Notes: generated by a model from the sequence alone, not told the origin. Positions 43,843 to 53,128 are shown, numbered from the stretch's first letter. The stretch: DNA of 64,000 nt from Flavobacterium sp. Leaf82 (GCF_001422725.1 NZ_LMMA01000035.1:1-64000), one strand, 5' to 3'. Made by a program: numbers and translations.

Positions 43843-44478
43843 ATGAAAAAGATACTTATATTTTTTGCAATGCTATTTCTGTTTTTTATGCCTTTTACTG
43901 GAAAGGCACAGTCAGCTGAAATCCAGCAGCTTATTTTAAATATCGAAAAGCTGTCGCAGTTTAAAAAGATATTAAGCGACATGAAAAAAGGATATGATAT
44001 TCTCAGCGGAGGGTATAAGGCCGTCAAAGATATGTCAGAGGGAAATTTTTCACTGCATAAGACTTTCCTGGATGCCCTGATGCAGGTCAGCCCAGTTGTA
44101 AAGAATTACAAAAGAGTCGGGGACATTATCGACTATCAGTTTACACTTATGAGGGAAAGCAGAAAAGGGATAGACCTTATCATTAAAAATGAAAAGTTCA
44201 GCCGTCAGGAAATCCAGTATTTTGAAAAAGTGTATTCTAATTTAAGCAGGGAAAGCCTCAGAAATTTAGACGAACTGACTTCCATCGTAGCAGCTGATAA
44301 ACTCCGAATGAGTGATGACGAAAGGCTTGCAGCTATAGATAAGATATATGAAGATATGCAGCAGAAGGTGCTGTTTCTAAATGATTTTAACGGATCAACA
44401 TCAGTGCTTGCGCTGCAGCGTTCTAAGGAAGCTAATGATGTGAATGCGATGCGGAACAGTTATCGGTTTAAAAATTAA
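43843..44478 (+). CDS. Secreted helical protein, second of a tandem pair
   Basis: 211 residues with a signal peptide (ILIFFAMLFLFFMPFTGKA). Its GGYKAVKDMSEGNFSLHKTFLDAL and MSDDERLAAIDKIYEDMQQK match the preceding protein, so the two arose by duplication. It lies between that gene and traJ, in the same operon. The role is unknown, most likely structural in the periplasm. Confidence 0.65.
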   Translation: MKKILIFFAMLFLFFMPFTGKAQSAEIQQLILNIEKLSQFKKILSDMKKGYDILSGGYKAVKDMSEGNFSLHKTFLDALMQVSPVVKNYKRVGDIIDYQFTLMRESRKGIDLIIKNEKFSRQEIQYFEKVYSNLSRESLRNLDELTSIVAADKLRMSDDERLAAIDKIYEDMQQKVLFLNDFNGSTSVLALQRSKEANDVNAMRNSYRFKN

Positions 44479-44487
44479 CTCTGCCTT

Positions 44488-45690
44488 ATGATAAATATTT
44501 TCAAATCAGCTGTATTAGTATTAATGCTCTTTATGTTCCCTGAAACAGTTTCTGCACAGGGACTCGGAGATAATATCGGCAGTCTTCATGCAGTTCTGGA
44601 ACAGCTTTACGATGAGATGATGCCACTTTGCAGCAATCTGATTGGAGTCGGGCAGGGGCTGGCGGGATTTGCTGCAATTTTCTATATCGCTTCAAGAGTC
44701 TGGCGTCATATTGCCAATGCGGAACCGATTGATTTTTATCCGCTCTTCAGGCCCTTTGTGATCGGTTTCTGCATTATGATTTTTCCTTCTGTTCTGGCGC
44801 TCATAAACGGGGTCATGAAACCAACAGTTACTGCCACAGCTTCTATGGTTGAGGGGTCAAACAAAGCAATCGAAGTGCTGCTGAGAGAAAAAGAAAAAGC
44901 AGTCAAAGAAAGCGCACCCTGGAAAATGTATGTTGGAGTGCTGGGCACAGGCGACCGCGACAGATGGTATAAATACACCCATGACGGTGCAGATCCTTCA
45001 GATGAAGGACTTATGGAAGGAATCGGAAATGATGTAAAATTTGCAATGGAGAAAGCGTCATATAGTTTCAGGAATTCTGTAAAGGAATGGGTTAGCGAAA
45101 TTCTGAGAATTCTTTTCGAAGCTTCTTCATTGTGTATTGATACGCTCAGAACATTCCAGCTTGTGGTGCTGTCCATTTTAGGACCTCTGGTGTTCGGTAT
45201 TGCAGTCTTTGACGGATTCCAGCATACCCTGACAGTCTGGCTCGCAAGGTATATAAACATTTATCTTTGGCTTCCCGTTGCCAACATTTTCGGCAGCATT
45301 ATCGGGAAGATTCAGGAACAGATGCTGAGGCTGGATATCTCACAGATTAATACTTCGGGAGATACTTTTTTCAGCAGGACCGATATCGGATACTTAATTT
45401 TCATGATTATAGGAATTGTGGGGTACTTTACTGTGCCTTCCGTTGCCAATTATATCGTGCATGCATCAGGAGGAAGCGCATTGGGACAGAAATTGACAAG
45501 CCTGTTTGGCGGATCAACTTCTACTGTGATTGGAGGTGCTGCCACTGGAGCAGGAATGGTAATGGATTCAATGGGAAATGCAGCAGGCAGAATGAGCCAG
45601 AGCATGTCATCTTCAGCAGCTGCGTCGCCTTATTTTGAGGAAAAAGGAAATTACATGAGCGACAAGCTCAAGGGAAACTCTAAAAATTAA
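44488..45690 (+). CDS. traJ: Conjugative transfer protein TraJ
   Basis: A 400-residue inner-membrane protein with a signal (LVLMLFMFPETVSAQG) and several membrane segments (LAGFAAIFYIASRVW, PFVIGFCIMIFPSVLALI, LVVLSILGPLVFGIAVF, GYLIFMIIGIVGYFTVPSVANYIV). The opening HAVLEQLYDEMMPLCSNLIGVGQGLAG is characteristic of Bacteroidota TraJ, the VirB6-like channel component. The Gly/Ser-rich end is cytoplasmic. It is followed by traK. Confidence 0.93.
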   Translation: MINIFKSAVLVLMLFMFPETVSAQGLGDNIGSLHAVLEQLYDEMMPLCSNLIGVGQGLAGFAAIFYIASRVWRHIANAEPIDFYPLFRPFVIGFCIMIFPSVLALINGVMKPTVTATASMVEGSNKAIEVLLREKEKAVKESAPWKMYVGVLGTGDRDRWYKYTHDGADPSDEGLMEGIGNDVKFAMEKASYSFRNSVKEWVSEILRILFEASSLCIDTLRTFQLVVLSILGPLVFGIAVFDGFQHTLTVWLARYINIYLWLPVANIFGSIIGKIQEQMLRLDISQINTSGDTFFSRTDIGYLIFMIIGIVGYFTVPSVANYIVHASGGSALGQKLTSLFGGSTSTVIGGAATGAGMVMDSMGNAAGRMSQSMSSSAAASPYFEEKGNYMSDKLKGNSKN

Positions 45691-45702
45691 AAGCACTCGA
45701 TT

Positions 45703-46326
45703 ATGTTTAGTAAAATGAAAAATATAGATACTGCTTTTCGTCATATAAGAGGATTTACCATGCTGGTTATCCTTTGCTGCGCTGCCATAACCTCTTATTC
45801 TATTTATAAAAGTTTCAGCTCCGTTGCTTTAATGCAGGACAAGGTTTATATCCTCGCAAATGGAAAGGCGCTTGAGGCATTTGCATCAGATCGTAAGGAT
45901 AATGTACCTGTTGAAGCAAGGGATCATGTCAGGACATTCCATCAGTTTTTCTTCAGTCTTGACCCGGATGATAAAGTAATTAAAGCCAATGTTACCAAGG
46001 CCTTGTATCTGGCTGATAATTCTGTTAAACGCATATATGATGATTTAAAAGAAAACGGATATTATTCGGGAATTATATCAGGAAATATAAGCCAGACTGT
46101 TATTGTAGACAGCGTCCGCATTGATATTAATGAATATCCCTACCGCTTTAAATGCTATGCCCGGCAGAACATCATAAGGACAACAAGCATATTGAACAGA
46201 AATCTGATTACAGAAGGAAGGCTGCGAAATGTTTCAAGGAGCGATAACAATCCGCATGGTTTTCTGATTGAACGCTTCAATACTCTTGAGAATAAGGATT
46301 TGGGAACAGTAAACCGAAAGCCATGA
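45703..46326 (+). CDS. traK: Conjugative transfer protein TraK
   Basis: A 207-residue protein with one N-terminal membrane segment (FTMLVILCCAAITSYSIY) and a VirB8-like periplasmic domain. Family marks are DHVRTFHQFFFSLDPDD and GNISQTVIVDSVRIDINEYPYRF. It links the inner-membrane part to the outer core. It overlaps the next gene by four bases (ATGA). Confidence 0.93.
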   Translation: MFSKMKNIDTAFRHIRGFTMLVILCCAAITSYSIYKSFSSVALMQDKVYILANGKALEAFASDRKDNVPVEARDHVRTFHQFFFSLDPDDKVIKANVTKALYLADNSVKRIYDDLKENGYYSGIISGNISQTVIVDSVRIDINEYPYRFKCYARQNIIRTTSILNRNLITEGRLRNVSRSDNNPHGFLIERFNTLENKDLGTVNRKP

Positions 46327-46775
46327 GAAGTCTGATGCGAAAACAAAGACAGAATGTAAAGTCTTCAAGGTCATATTTGATGATCAGATTCTGGTGGGTA
46401 ACAAAAATGAATAGGCTGACTAGAGACCTTTCAAATTCACAGCTTAAGTTTTCAGTAATCATTTTTGCGGCCCTTGGAACGATTTTATGTGTTTATAACG
46501 CATTGAGCGGTTTTCTGTCAGAAAGTCAAAAATCAATGAACATTGATGCAGTAAAAGTGCTTAAGCCTGCTTATAGTGATGAGGGAGGCCATATGCATTC
46601 TCTGGATCTGCCATTTAACAAATATGCTGAGAGATCCAATATAAGTAGATATATTGACAGTGTGATAAATGCAGCAGACTTAATCGATTTATCTAAAAAT
46701 CAAAATTCCAACGCTGAAGATTTTAGCATCAGTCCGAAGCTCAAGTCAACTAATTCATCTAACTATAAAAAATAA
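46323..46775 (+). CDS. TraL-like small membrane protein
   Basis: 150 residues with one membrane segment (KFSVIIFAALGTILCVYNAL) behind a basic N terminus, and a disordered Ser/Asn-rich end. It occupies the traL position between traK and traM. The start is uncertain: an in-frame ATG at 46407 would give a shorter protein beginning MNRLTRDLSN, more like TraL. Confidence 0.6.
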   Translation: MRSLMRKQRQNVKSSRSYLMIRFWWVTKMNRLTRDLSNSQLKFSVIIFAALGTILCVYNALSGFLSESQKSMNIDAVKVLKPAYSDEGGHMHSLDLPFNKYAERSNISRYIDSVINAADLIDLSKNQNSNAEDFSISPKLKSTNSSNYKK

Positions 46776-46779
46776 GATT

Positions 46780-48066
46780 ATGGAACATAAAACACTTTCA
46801 GCCAGAGAGAAAAAGAATCGCAGTATGATGCTGGTTCTTCCACTGCTTGTTCTTCCATTTATAACCATGCTTTTCTGGGTGCTTGGAGGAGGCAAAGGAC
46901 CAGAAAATCCAATTTCAGGAACTGAAAAAAAAGGATTTAATATGCTGCTTCCAAATCCAAAACTAAAGGAAGATTCCAGTTTGGATAAAATGAGCTATTA
47001 TGACCAGGCATCAATTGATTCGATAAAACTGCAGGAACAAAAAAAGAAAGATCCTAATTATTCGGTTGGTGCGGAAGATAATGATAATCTTGAATCAAAA
47101 CGGTTTTTTGATACGGATGAGGCTGCATGGAATGATAAACAAAACGGACTGAAAACAGACTATCTAAAACCAGAGAATGAAAAGAAGATGTACCAGAAAC
47201 TTGAAGCGCTCCAGAAAGCTATTGCGGAGCCTCCAAAAGAATATCAGAGCGGTCAGGATATGAGGGAATTTCAGTTCCAGAAAATGCCTCACGGTGAATC
47301 AGCCGAGTTGAAAAATCTTGAACAGCTCATGGCAGCCATGAGTGCTCCTTCTCAGCCTGATCCTGAACTTGCCCAGCTTGGCGGCATGCTGGAAAATATT
47401 CTGGATATCCAGCACCCAGAACGTGTACAGGAAAAACTGCGTCAGAACTCAAAGCTTCAAAAAGGAAAAGTTTTTTCAGTGAACAGAAAAGCTGAAGAGC
47501 AAAACCTGAGCTCTCTTCAGACCAACAAAGTAAATTATGAGCAGTCAACAAATTCATTTTATTCGCTTGATGGTGAAATCAACGATGAACAAAATCAGAA
47601 CGCAGTTGAGGCAGCTGTTCATGAAACGCAGACGATTGTCAACGGTTCTATTGTAAAAATCAGACTTGCAAGTGACGTTTTTATCAATGGCGTACTAATT
47701 CCAAAAAACAGTTTCGTTTTTGGGACAGCGTCACTTAAGGGAGAAAGGCTTGAAATAAAGATCAATACCATAAAATACCATAATTCCATTTTCCCGGTTG
47801 AACTATCCGTCTTTGATATAGACGGCATTAAAGGCATTTACATTCCTGGAACCATAAACAGGGATGTAGCAAAAGCATCCGCTGACAGGTCCATGCAGAG
47901 TATTGGACTGGCAGGAGTCAGTGATTCTTGGGGAGCCCAGGCAACAGGAATGGGAGTGGAGGCAGCCAAATCACTTTTAAGCAGGAAAGTTAAGCTGATA
48001 AAAGTAGCAGTCAAGGCAGGTTACAAAGTGCTTCTCTACGATGAAAAAGAAAAGAATGATCAATAA
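46780..48066 (+). CDS. traM: Conjugative transfer protein TraM
   Basis: A 428-residue VirB10-like protein. After a basic start comes one membrane segment (MLVLPLLVLPFITMLFWVLGGG), then a long disordered Pro/Gln/Lys-rich stretch, and a C-terminal VirB10/TraM beta-domain (QTIVNGSIVKIRLASDVFI, KNSFVFGTASLKGERL, RDVAKASADRSMQSIGLAG). It spans the envelope and forms the channel core with TraN. The gene order traK-(L)-M-N is canonical. Confidence 0.94.
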   Translation: MEHKTLSAREKKNRSMMLVLPLLVLPFITMLFWVLGGGKGPENPISGTEKKGFNMLLPNPKLKEDSSLDKMSYYDQASIDSIKLQEQKKKDPNYSVGAEDNDNLESKRFFDTDEAAWNDKQNGLKTDYLKPENEKKMYQKLEALQKAIAEPPKEYQSGQDMREFQFQKMPHGESAELKNLEQLMAAMSAPSQPDPELAQLGGMLENILDIQHPERVQEKLRQNSKLQKGKVFSVNRKAEEQNLSSLQTNKVNYEQSTNSFYSLDGEINDEQNQNAVEAAVHETQTIVNGSIVKIRLASDVFINGVLIPKNSFVFGTASLKGERLEIKINTIKYHNSIFPVELSVFDIDGIKGIYIPGTINRDVAKASADRSMQSIGLAGVSDSWGAQATGMGVEAAKSLLSRKVKLIKVAVKAGYKVLLYDEKEKNDQ

Positions 48067-48083
48067 CTTTAAACTAAAAGAAA

Positions 48084-48914
48084 ATGAAAAATTTAATGAC
48101 ACTAATTATCACATTTATTTTTCTGGCAGTTTTTCCAGTTTCTGCACAGTACGATGCTAAAGCCGAATTTAATAATATACAGCTTAGCTATTCAAAAACT
48201 ACAAGTATTTTATTTCCTTATGCAGTAAAAAGCCTGGATATAGGAAGCCGTGATGTACTGGTGCAGAAAGCTAAGGGAGTGGAAAATATTCTGCTTCTCA
48301 AAGCTGGAAAACAGAATTTCCAACAGACTAACTTAACAGTTGTAACTTCCGATGGTAAGCTTTACAGTTTCATTCTAAACTTTGATGATCTGTGTCCAAC
48401 ATTAAATGTAGATGCAAGATTACGGATTGGCGACGATAAATCGCTTCTGTTTTCCCTTGAGAACGAAAACCAGAAAGAAATAAAAGAATACGCACTGCTT
48501 GCATTATCCAAGAAAAATAAGGTCAGCGGACTGGGTTCGAAAAATGCAGAAATTGAAATTAAGGTTGACGGCATTTTTATTCATCAGGACGTGTTGTACT
48601 TCAGAGTGTTTTTAGGGAATGATTCGAGGATTAATTACGATGTCGACCAGCTTCGTTTTTTTATTCGAGACCAGAAAAAATCGAAAAGAACTGCAGCTCA
48701 GGAAATAGAAATGACACCACTTTTATGCACTGGAGACTTTAGCAGGATTGCCGACAAATCTGAAACTACAGTAGTTTTTGCCTTATCTAAATTTACTATA
48801 CCGGAAAAGAAGAAATTCACAATGCAGGTCTTTGAGAAAAATGGAGGCAGGCATCTGGAACTTAACATAAAAAACAGGCACTTGGTTAATCTTGAAATAC
48901 TGGGTAACCTATAA
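48084..48914 (+). CDS. traN: Conjugative transfer protein TraN
   Basis: A 276-residue VirB9-like protein with a signal (LIITFIFLAVFPVSAQ). Family marks are SYSKTTSILFPYAVKSLDIGSRDVLVQKAKG and NILLLKAGKQNF, followed by TNLTVVTSDGKLYSF. It pairs with TraM to form the outer core complex. It lies 17 bases after traM. The usual traO-Q genes are not found next to it. Confidence 0.93.
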   Translation: MKNLMTLIITFIFLAVFPVSAQYDAKAEFNNIQLSYSKTTSILFPYAVKSLDIGSRDVLVQKAKGVENILLLKAGKQNFQQTNLTVVTSDGKLYSFILNFDDLCPTLNVDARLRIGDDKSLLFSLENENQKEIKEYALLALSKKNKVSGLGSKNAEIEIKVDGIFIHQDVLYFRVFLGNDSRINYDVDQLRFFIRDQKKSKRTAAQEIEMTPLLCTGDFSRIADKSETTVVFALSKFTIPEKKKFTMQVFEKNGGRHLELNIKNRHLVNLEILGNL

Positions 48915-48941
48915 TCAGTACTAATTTTAAATGTGAATATC

Positions 48942-49745
48942 ATGAACGAGAAAAATGTACAGTATCTGAAAGACCAGTTAAAATATACTGGATTCGGAGA
49001 AACTTTTGATGCTGAATTAAGAGATAATATTCAGAAAGGGGATAAGGATTTTAAATTGATGCATACTGGTATTATGAACAATGGTGTCCCTAACAAAGAT
49101 ACAGTCACCGTTGAACTGAATTTTAAAAAGTCCGACCAGAGCGATATGTATTTTTTTAATTCCTATCAGGTTAATCTCCAGAAAGAAGATAATAAGCCGG
49201 GATTGGAACAGACTTTTTATATTAATAATGACAATACCAGCATTACTCTCAAAGAGGCGTATAATTTGATGGAGGGCAGATCGGTCAATAAGGATTTAAA
49301 GAATAAGGACGGTGAAGCCTATAATTGCTGGATCCGTATGGACTTCAAAGAAAGTGATGACCGTGGAAATTTTAAACTTCAGCATTATCATCAGAACTAT
49401 GGATATGATCTGGAAGCTTCGCTGGAAAAGCATTCTATAAAAGAACTTCTGACTCCACAATACAAGCAAGATCTGATGAACTCTCTGAAAAAAGGCAATC
49501 TGCAGTCCGTAACTTTTGTTGTAGCAGGAGAGGAGAGAAAACAGTTTGTGGAAGCTAATCCCCAGTTTAAGACAATTAAGGTTTATGATTCTTCTCTGCA
49601 GAGAATAAATGACCGTGAAAGCAAGAACGAGAAGCAGTCACAGTCCAAAGGAAAGAGTGCAGACCTAGCTGACAATGCCGATGAGAATTCTTTGAAAGAA
49701 AAAAAAAGTAATTCCCGTTCAAAAAAAGCGGGCAGATCGGTTTAA
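48942..49745 (+). CDS. Hypothetical ICE protein, first of a related pair
   Basis: About 267 residues from ATG at 48942; a GTG nine bases earlier is possible. It is soluble, with a highly charged C-terminal tail (KKAGRSV). The core has TLKEAYNLMEGRSVNK, FKLQHYHQNYGYDLEASL, LMNSLKKGNLQSVTFVVAGEERKQF and EANPQFKTIKVYDSSLQRI. The next gene shares this layout (AYEMLAGRAV, FPESYGYNVSDAL, LVDSLKKGKREEVAFMIQG, EANPRFKTLNFYNDRM), so both belong to one family. No function is known. Confidence 0.7.
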   Translation: MNEKNVQYLKDQLKYTGFGETFDAELRDNIQKGDKDFKLMHTGIMNNGVPNKDTVTVELNFKKSDQSDMYFFNSYQVNLQKEDNKPGLEQTFYINNDNTSITLKEAYNLMEGRSVNKDLKNKDGEAYNCWIRMDFKESDDRGNFKLQHYHQNYGYDLEASLEKHSIKELLTPQYKQDLMNSLKKGNLQSVTFVVAGEERKQFVEANPQFKTIKVYDSSLQRINDRESKNEKQSQSKGKSADLADNADENSLKEKKSNSRSKKAGRSV

Positions 49746-49772
49746 GGTGCTTAAATAAATTAAAACTGAGTT

Positions 49773-50804
49773 ATGTCTTCTGAAAACAATCGAGTAGAAA
49801 ATGAGATAAAAGTCTGGCAGTCCAAGGAAGAAAAATTAAAATTTATTTTTCAGAACAGCCCGAATATAGAACGCTCTTTTGGCATAGAGAAACTGAAATT
49901 TTTTAAGATGCTGCTTTTTAAATATGAAAAGACGAAAGCCGTAGATGAAAAAATAACTCTCAGGTTTCTTAAGCATGAATATAATAAATTGAAGCATCAA
50001 GTTTATCCCAATATAGTTGTTAGGCTTGTAAATGAAGCGTTTAGTGCTGTTGCTTTTCAAAGGATAGATAAGAGAGATTATCTTAGAGATCTGGAATTAA
50101 ACAAGAAAACTTTAGAGGAACAGCTTATAAAATGCGGTTTTCATGAGGCTTATGGCAAAGTATTGGCGAATATGCAGGAACAGCTGTTAAATTTTACTGT
50201 TCCTGTTTCTTATCACATCTCAGAAAATGAGCGGCTTGAACATTCCCTGAAATTTGTAAAAGATGCGCAAGGGGCCTACCAATTTGATGGATTCAGATCA
50301 ATTCTTCATACAGATTCATCGCCATCCAGTCGCAGCGTTCACTACTTTAAGAATGAAAAATCTGAAGACTTTAGTGCAGCTGAAGCATACGAAATGCTTG
50401 CGGGAAGAGCAGTTCTAAAAAGCGGAACATGGAAACAGTTTAACTTCAACGACAGGGATCTTAATGACAATTATAGAATGCATGAATTTCCAGAATCGTA
50501 TGGATACAATGTAAGCGATGCTTTAAGGACTGTTCCTCTTAAAAATGATGACTATGAGACATTCGAATCCCTGGTCGATTCTTTGAAAAAGGGAAAGAGG
50601 GAAGAAGTTGCTTTTATGATACAAGGGAGAGAAATGAAGGTTTTTTTGGAAGCAAATCCACGGTTTAAAACCTTGAATTTTTATAATGACAGAATGCAGA
50701 AACTTAGTCTGGCAGAAATTAAAAGCGGCTGTAAAATTAGCCCGCTGCTGAAACCACAGCACAATATTGAGACTCAGACCGCAAAAAAATCTCATCATAT
50801 GTGA
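49773..50804 (+). CDS. Hypothetical ICE protein, second of a related pair
   Basis: A 343-residue protein. Residues about 115-320 match the preceding protein in order and spacing, while the N-terminal 110 residues (PNIERSFGIEKLKFFKMLLF, HEYNKLKHQVYPNIVVRL) are extra and helical. It is a family duplicate with an added domain. It lies 27 bases after its relative, at the end of the tra operon. A role in processing or protecting the transferred DNA is possible, but nothing shows it. Confidence 0.7.
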   Translation: MSSENNRVENEIKVWQSKEEKLKFIFQNSPNIERSFGIEKLKFFKMLLFKYEKTKAVDEKITLRFLKHEYNKLKHQVYPNIVVRLVNEAFSAVAFQRIDKRDYLRDLELNKKTLEEQLIKCGFHEAYGKVLANMQEQLLNFTVPVSYHISENERLEHSLKFVKDAQGAYQFDGFRSILHTDSSPSSRSVHYFKNEKSEDFSAAEAYEMLAGRAVLKSGTWKQFNFNDRDLNDNYRMHEFPESYGYNVSDALRTVPLKNDDYETFESLVDSLKKGKREEVAFMIQGREMKVFLEANPRFKTLNFYNDRMQKLSLAEIKSGCKISPLLKPQHNIETQTAKKSHHM

Positions 50805-50826
50805 TGTTTATTTATCTTATAGAGTT

Positions 50827-51114
50827 ATGGAAAATCTTAAGCTTTTATCGGGATTTTTTCAGGCAATTGAAAATGATTTCAGAATCAGCACAACTCACAT
50901 TGCAATTTTTGCCGCCCTGCTTCAATTTCGCGCAAACAGGAATTTTATAAATCCAATTCAGGCATACAGTATTGAAATCCAGAATATCGCTAAGGTTGTA
51001 TCTCCAAAAACTTATCATAAATGCATGCGCGAATTAGATGATTACGGTTATCTTATTTATGTCCCGACAAAGAATAAGAACAAAAGAAGCAGTGTTTATT
51101 TTTATCTGGAGTAA
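50827..51114 (+). CDS. Small winged-helix-like protein
   Basis: 95 residues from ATG at 50827; an upstream frame start inside the preceding gene is less likely. The sequence THIAIFAALLQFRANRNF, then SIEIQNIAKVVSPKTYHKCMRELDDYGYL and YVPTKNKNKRSSVYFYL, reads as a winged helix. The protein at 51460 shares the same plan (SKIMEMAHVNTLPTYHKYFKQLQDLGYIKY), so they are paralogues. Probably a DNA-binding regulator of transfer or excision. Confidence 0.7.
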   Translation: MENLKLLSGFFQAIENDFRISTTHIAIFAALLQFRANRNFINPIQAYSIEIQNIAKVVSPKTYHKCMRELDDYGYLIYVPTKNKNKRSSVYFYLE

Positions 51115-51197
51115 GCTTTGCGGCAATTTTTTTGGAATGACGATGATCTTTTTAAGTATATGATTTAATTTTTTGTAACGCATTAAGCCGGTATTTT

Positions 51198-51473
51198 ATG
51201 GAAGAACTTATAACAAAAGACGATTTAAGGCAGTTTGGACTTTTAATGACCGATACAATCCGTAATGCGGTTTCGGAAGCTTTTAATGCAGAAAATATTG
51301 AAAGGGAATCTGAGTGGCTGAAAAGTAAGGCTGTCCGCAGGATGCTCGACATTTCTGCCGGATCTGTTCAGACTCTTAGAACATCACAAAAAGTACGTTT
51401 TAAGAAAGTGCTTGGATCCTATTATTACAATAGAGAAGATATTCAAAAACTTTTTAGGGATGAAAAAGACTAA
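51198..51473 (+). CDS. Excisionase-like helix-turn-helix protein
   Basis: A 91-residue protein with a C-terminal HTH_17/MerR-like domain: SKAVRRMLDISAGSVQTLRTS, then RFKKVLGSYYYNREDIQKLF. It opens with EELITKDDLRQFGLLMTDTIRNAV, a helical segment common in Bacteroidota element proteins. It lies close to the tyrosine recombinase, so a role as the excision factor is likely. Its stop overlaps the next gene's start. Confidence 0.78.
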   Translation: MEELITKDDLRQFGLLMTDTIRNAVSEAFNAENIERESEWLKSKAVRRMLDISAGSVQTLRTSQKVRFKKVLGSYYYNREDIQKLFRDEKD

Positions 51474-51780
51474 GAAATTAAAAGAAAGCAATATCATGGA
51501 ATATCTTTCAGTTTATATTGCTGATCCAAAGCTTAATGTGTGGCATTTGTCAATTTTAACGGCAATATTAGGATTGGGTTACAGACAGGGGCAGGGTAGG
51601 AGGATACAAGTCAGCCGAAGTAAAATTATGGAAATGGCGCATGTAAATACACTACCCACTTATCACAAATATTTTAAACAGCTGCAGGATTTAGGTTATA
51701 TTAAATACAGCCCGTCTTATCATCCGGGTTATAAAAGTGTAGTTAAACTATATAAAAAGAGGCTATCTCAGAATTGTTGA
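51460..51780 (+). CDS. Winged-helix-like protein, paralogue of the 50827 product
   Basis: 106 residues from ATG at 51460, overlapping the excisionase-like gene by 14 bases; an in-frame start at 51412 lies deeper inside that gene and is less likely. Features are WHLSILTAILGLGYRQGQGR, then QVSRSKIMEMAHVNTLPTYHKYF and LQDLGYIKYSPSYHPGYKS. It shares its fold with the protein encoded at 50827. The terminator hairpin overlaps its last codons. Confidence 0.7.
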   Translation: MKKTKKLKESNIMEYLSVYIADPKLNVWHLSILTAILGLGYRQGQGRRIQVSRSKIMEMAHVNTLPTYHKYFKQLQDLGYIKYSPSYHPGYKSVVKLYKKRLSQNC

Positions 51781-51797
51781 GATAGCCTCTTTGATTT
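51756..51797. terminator. Bidirectional terminator between the xis-like operon and int
   Basis: AAAGAGGCTATCTCA (51756-51770) pairs perfectly with TGAGATAGCCTCTTT (51778-51792), 15 bases with a seven-base loop, with A- and T-runs on both sides. It overlaps the end of the 51460 gene. Confidence 0.88.
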
Positions 51798-51820
51798 TAA
51801 TTACCATCTAAAAGCAAGTT

Positions 51821-53128
51821 TCAAGAAGTTATGTTGTATTTCTTTTTAATTACCTGGATTTCTTTTTCAAGTCTTCCGAGAACCGCTAAATCTGGTTTTG
51901 AAATCTTGGAAGCGTTTTTGTTCAGCTTTTTATTCAGAATTGACATTTCACGACCGATTGTAGCCTGCTCAGTTATAGCATATGCCTCCGTCTGTTTTAC
52001 CGATGCATGACCCAGCAGTTCTTTAACTACATTAATAGGGACGTTGTTATTTAATGTCACAGTGCTTCCAAAAGTACGGCGGGCCATATGCGTGTTTAAT
52101 GTAAAAGGAAAGCCGCACAAGACTGCCACCTCTTTTAGATACTCATTCATTTTCTGGTTGGATGAAACAGGAAGCACGGTTCCACGCTGGATACACAGCG
52201 GGTGCTCTTTATATTTTTCAACTATTTTCAGTGCTTGGGGAAGAAGAGGTACATTAAATGATGAGTTTGTTTTCTGCCTTTCGGACATAATCCATAGATT
52301 TCCATCAATGCCTTCTTTGATATCAGTTTTCTTTAATTGATAAGCGTCTATGTAAGCCAGGCCAGTGTAGCATTGGAAGACAAATACATCCCTTACGACA
52401 TTGAGCCTGTCAGTTGTGAAATAATGACTTTCAAGTTCGTACAATTCCTGTGCGGTGAGTGGTTTTTTTACCAGTTTTGTTTTACGTCCCTTAAAGTTCT
52501 TAAATGGGTCCTTGGTGATTAATTCCTTATCAATGGCGCGGATTACAATCTTTTTGAAATTTGCAATATACTTTAGGGTTGTGTTGTTGCTGCAGTCGCG
52601 TACAGTTCTAAGGTAAAACTCGAAGTCCTTTACAAACTCGAGATTCAAATCCGCAAATTCAAGATCGTGCTTTTTTAGCTTGAATTTTATAAAAGCAGTC
52701 AAATGGTTTTTAGTAATGGTAAACCGGTCAAGGGTGCCTTTTGCATAGCCTTTTCCAAGAAGTGCCTCCATTTCATCATTATGCTTTTGAAATTCTTCGA
52801 GCACCTTAATCTTTGGCGCTGTCCTTCCCAGAACCTCGTCCATAATTTTCTCAGCGGTTATGGTTTTGCCGCTGTACATCATTTCGGTTTTGATTTCATT
52901 GATTTTTAAAGTCAGCGAATCCAAAAAGAAGTTCAGCGACTTTGCATCTTCCTTTGAGCCGACCGCTCTTTCGAACCTTTGATCCCATCGTGTATTATCC
53001 CATTTTCTCTTAGTTGAGCTTTCCTTACGGATACCGTCAACAGTTATTCTGAAATATACGATCCATTCTTTACTTTCTATTTTGGGTCTTTTTAAAAAGA
53101 ATCCCAAACCAAAACTGCTTTCCAACAT
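51821..53128 (-). CDS. int: Tyrosine recombinase (ICE integrase)
   Basis: A 435-residue recombinase with an N-terminal SAM-like arm/core-binding part (VYFRITVDGIRKESSTKRKW, then FIKFKLKKHDLEF) and the C-terminal catalytic domain. Visible residues are HxxR in HMARRTFG (about 346-350), His in LGHASVKQTEAY (about 372) and the nucleophile Tyr at about 382. The first box reads CYTGLAYIDA, with Ala where most recombinases have Arg, as in many Bacteroidota integrases such as IntDOT. It integrates the element next to tRNA-Tyr. It is transcribed away from the tRNA, which lies 290 bases upstream. Confidence 0.93.
   Translation of the reverse strand: MLESSFGLGFFLKRPKIESKEWIVYFRITVDGIRKESSTKRKWDNTRWDQRFERAVGSKEDAKSLNFFLDSLTLKINEIKTEMMYSGKTITAEKIMDEVLGRTAPKIKVLEEFQKHNDEMEALLGKGYAKGTLDRFTITKNHLTAFIKFKLKKHDLEFADLNLEFVKDFEFYLRTVRDCSNNTTLKYIANFKKIVIRAIDKELITKDPFKNFKGRKTKLVKKPLTAQELYELESHYFTTDRLNVVRDVFVFQCYTGLAYIDAYQLKKTDIKEGIDGNLWIMSERQKTNSSFNVPLLPQALKIVEKYKEHPLCIQRGTVLPVSSNQKMNEYLKEVAVLCGFPFTLNTHMARRTFGSTVTLNNNVPINVVKELLGHASVKQTEAYAITEQATIGREMSILNKKLNKNASKISKPDLAVLGRLEKEIQVIKKKYNITS

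Noticed and set aside
43214-44478. Tellurite resistance (TerB) genes
   Set aside because: The proteins are secreted, helical and embedded in the tra operon; no other ter genes are seen.
44736-45260. Minus-strand 174-residue frame
   Set aside because: It is antisense to traJ, is Ser-rich and shows no start signal or domain.
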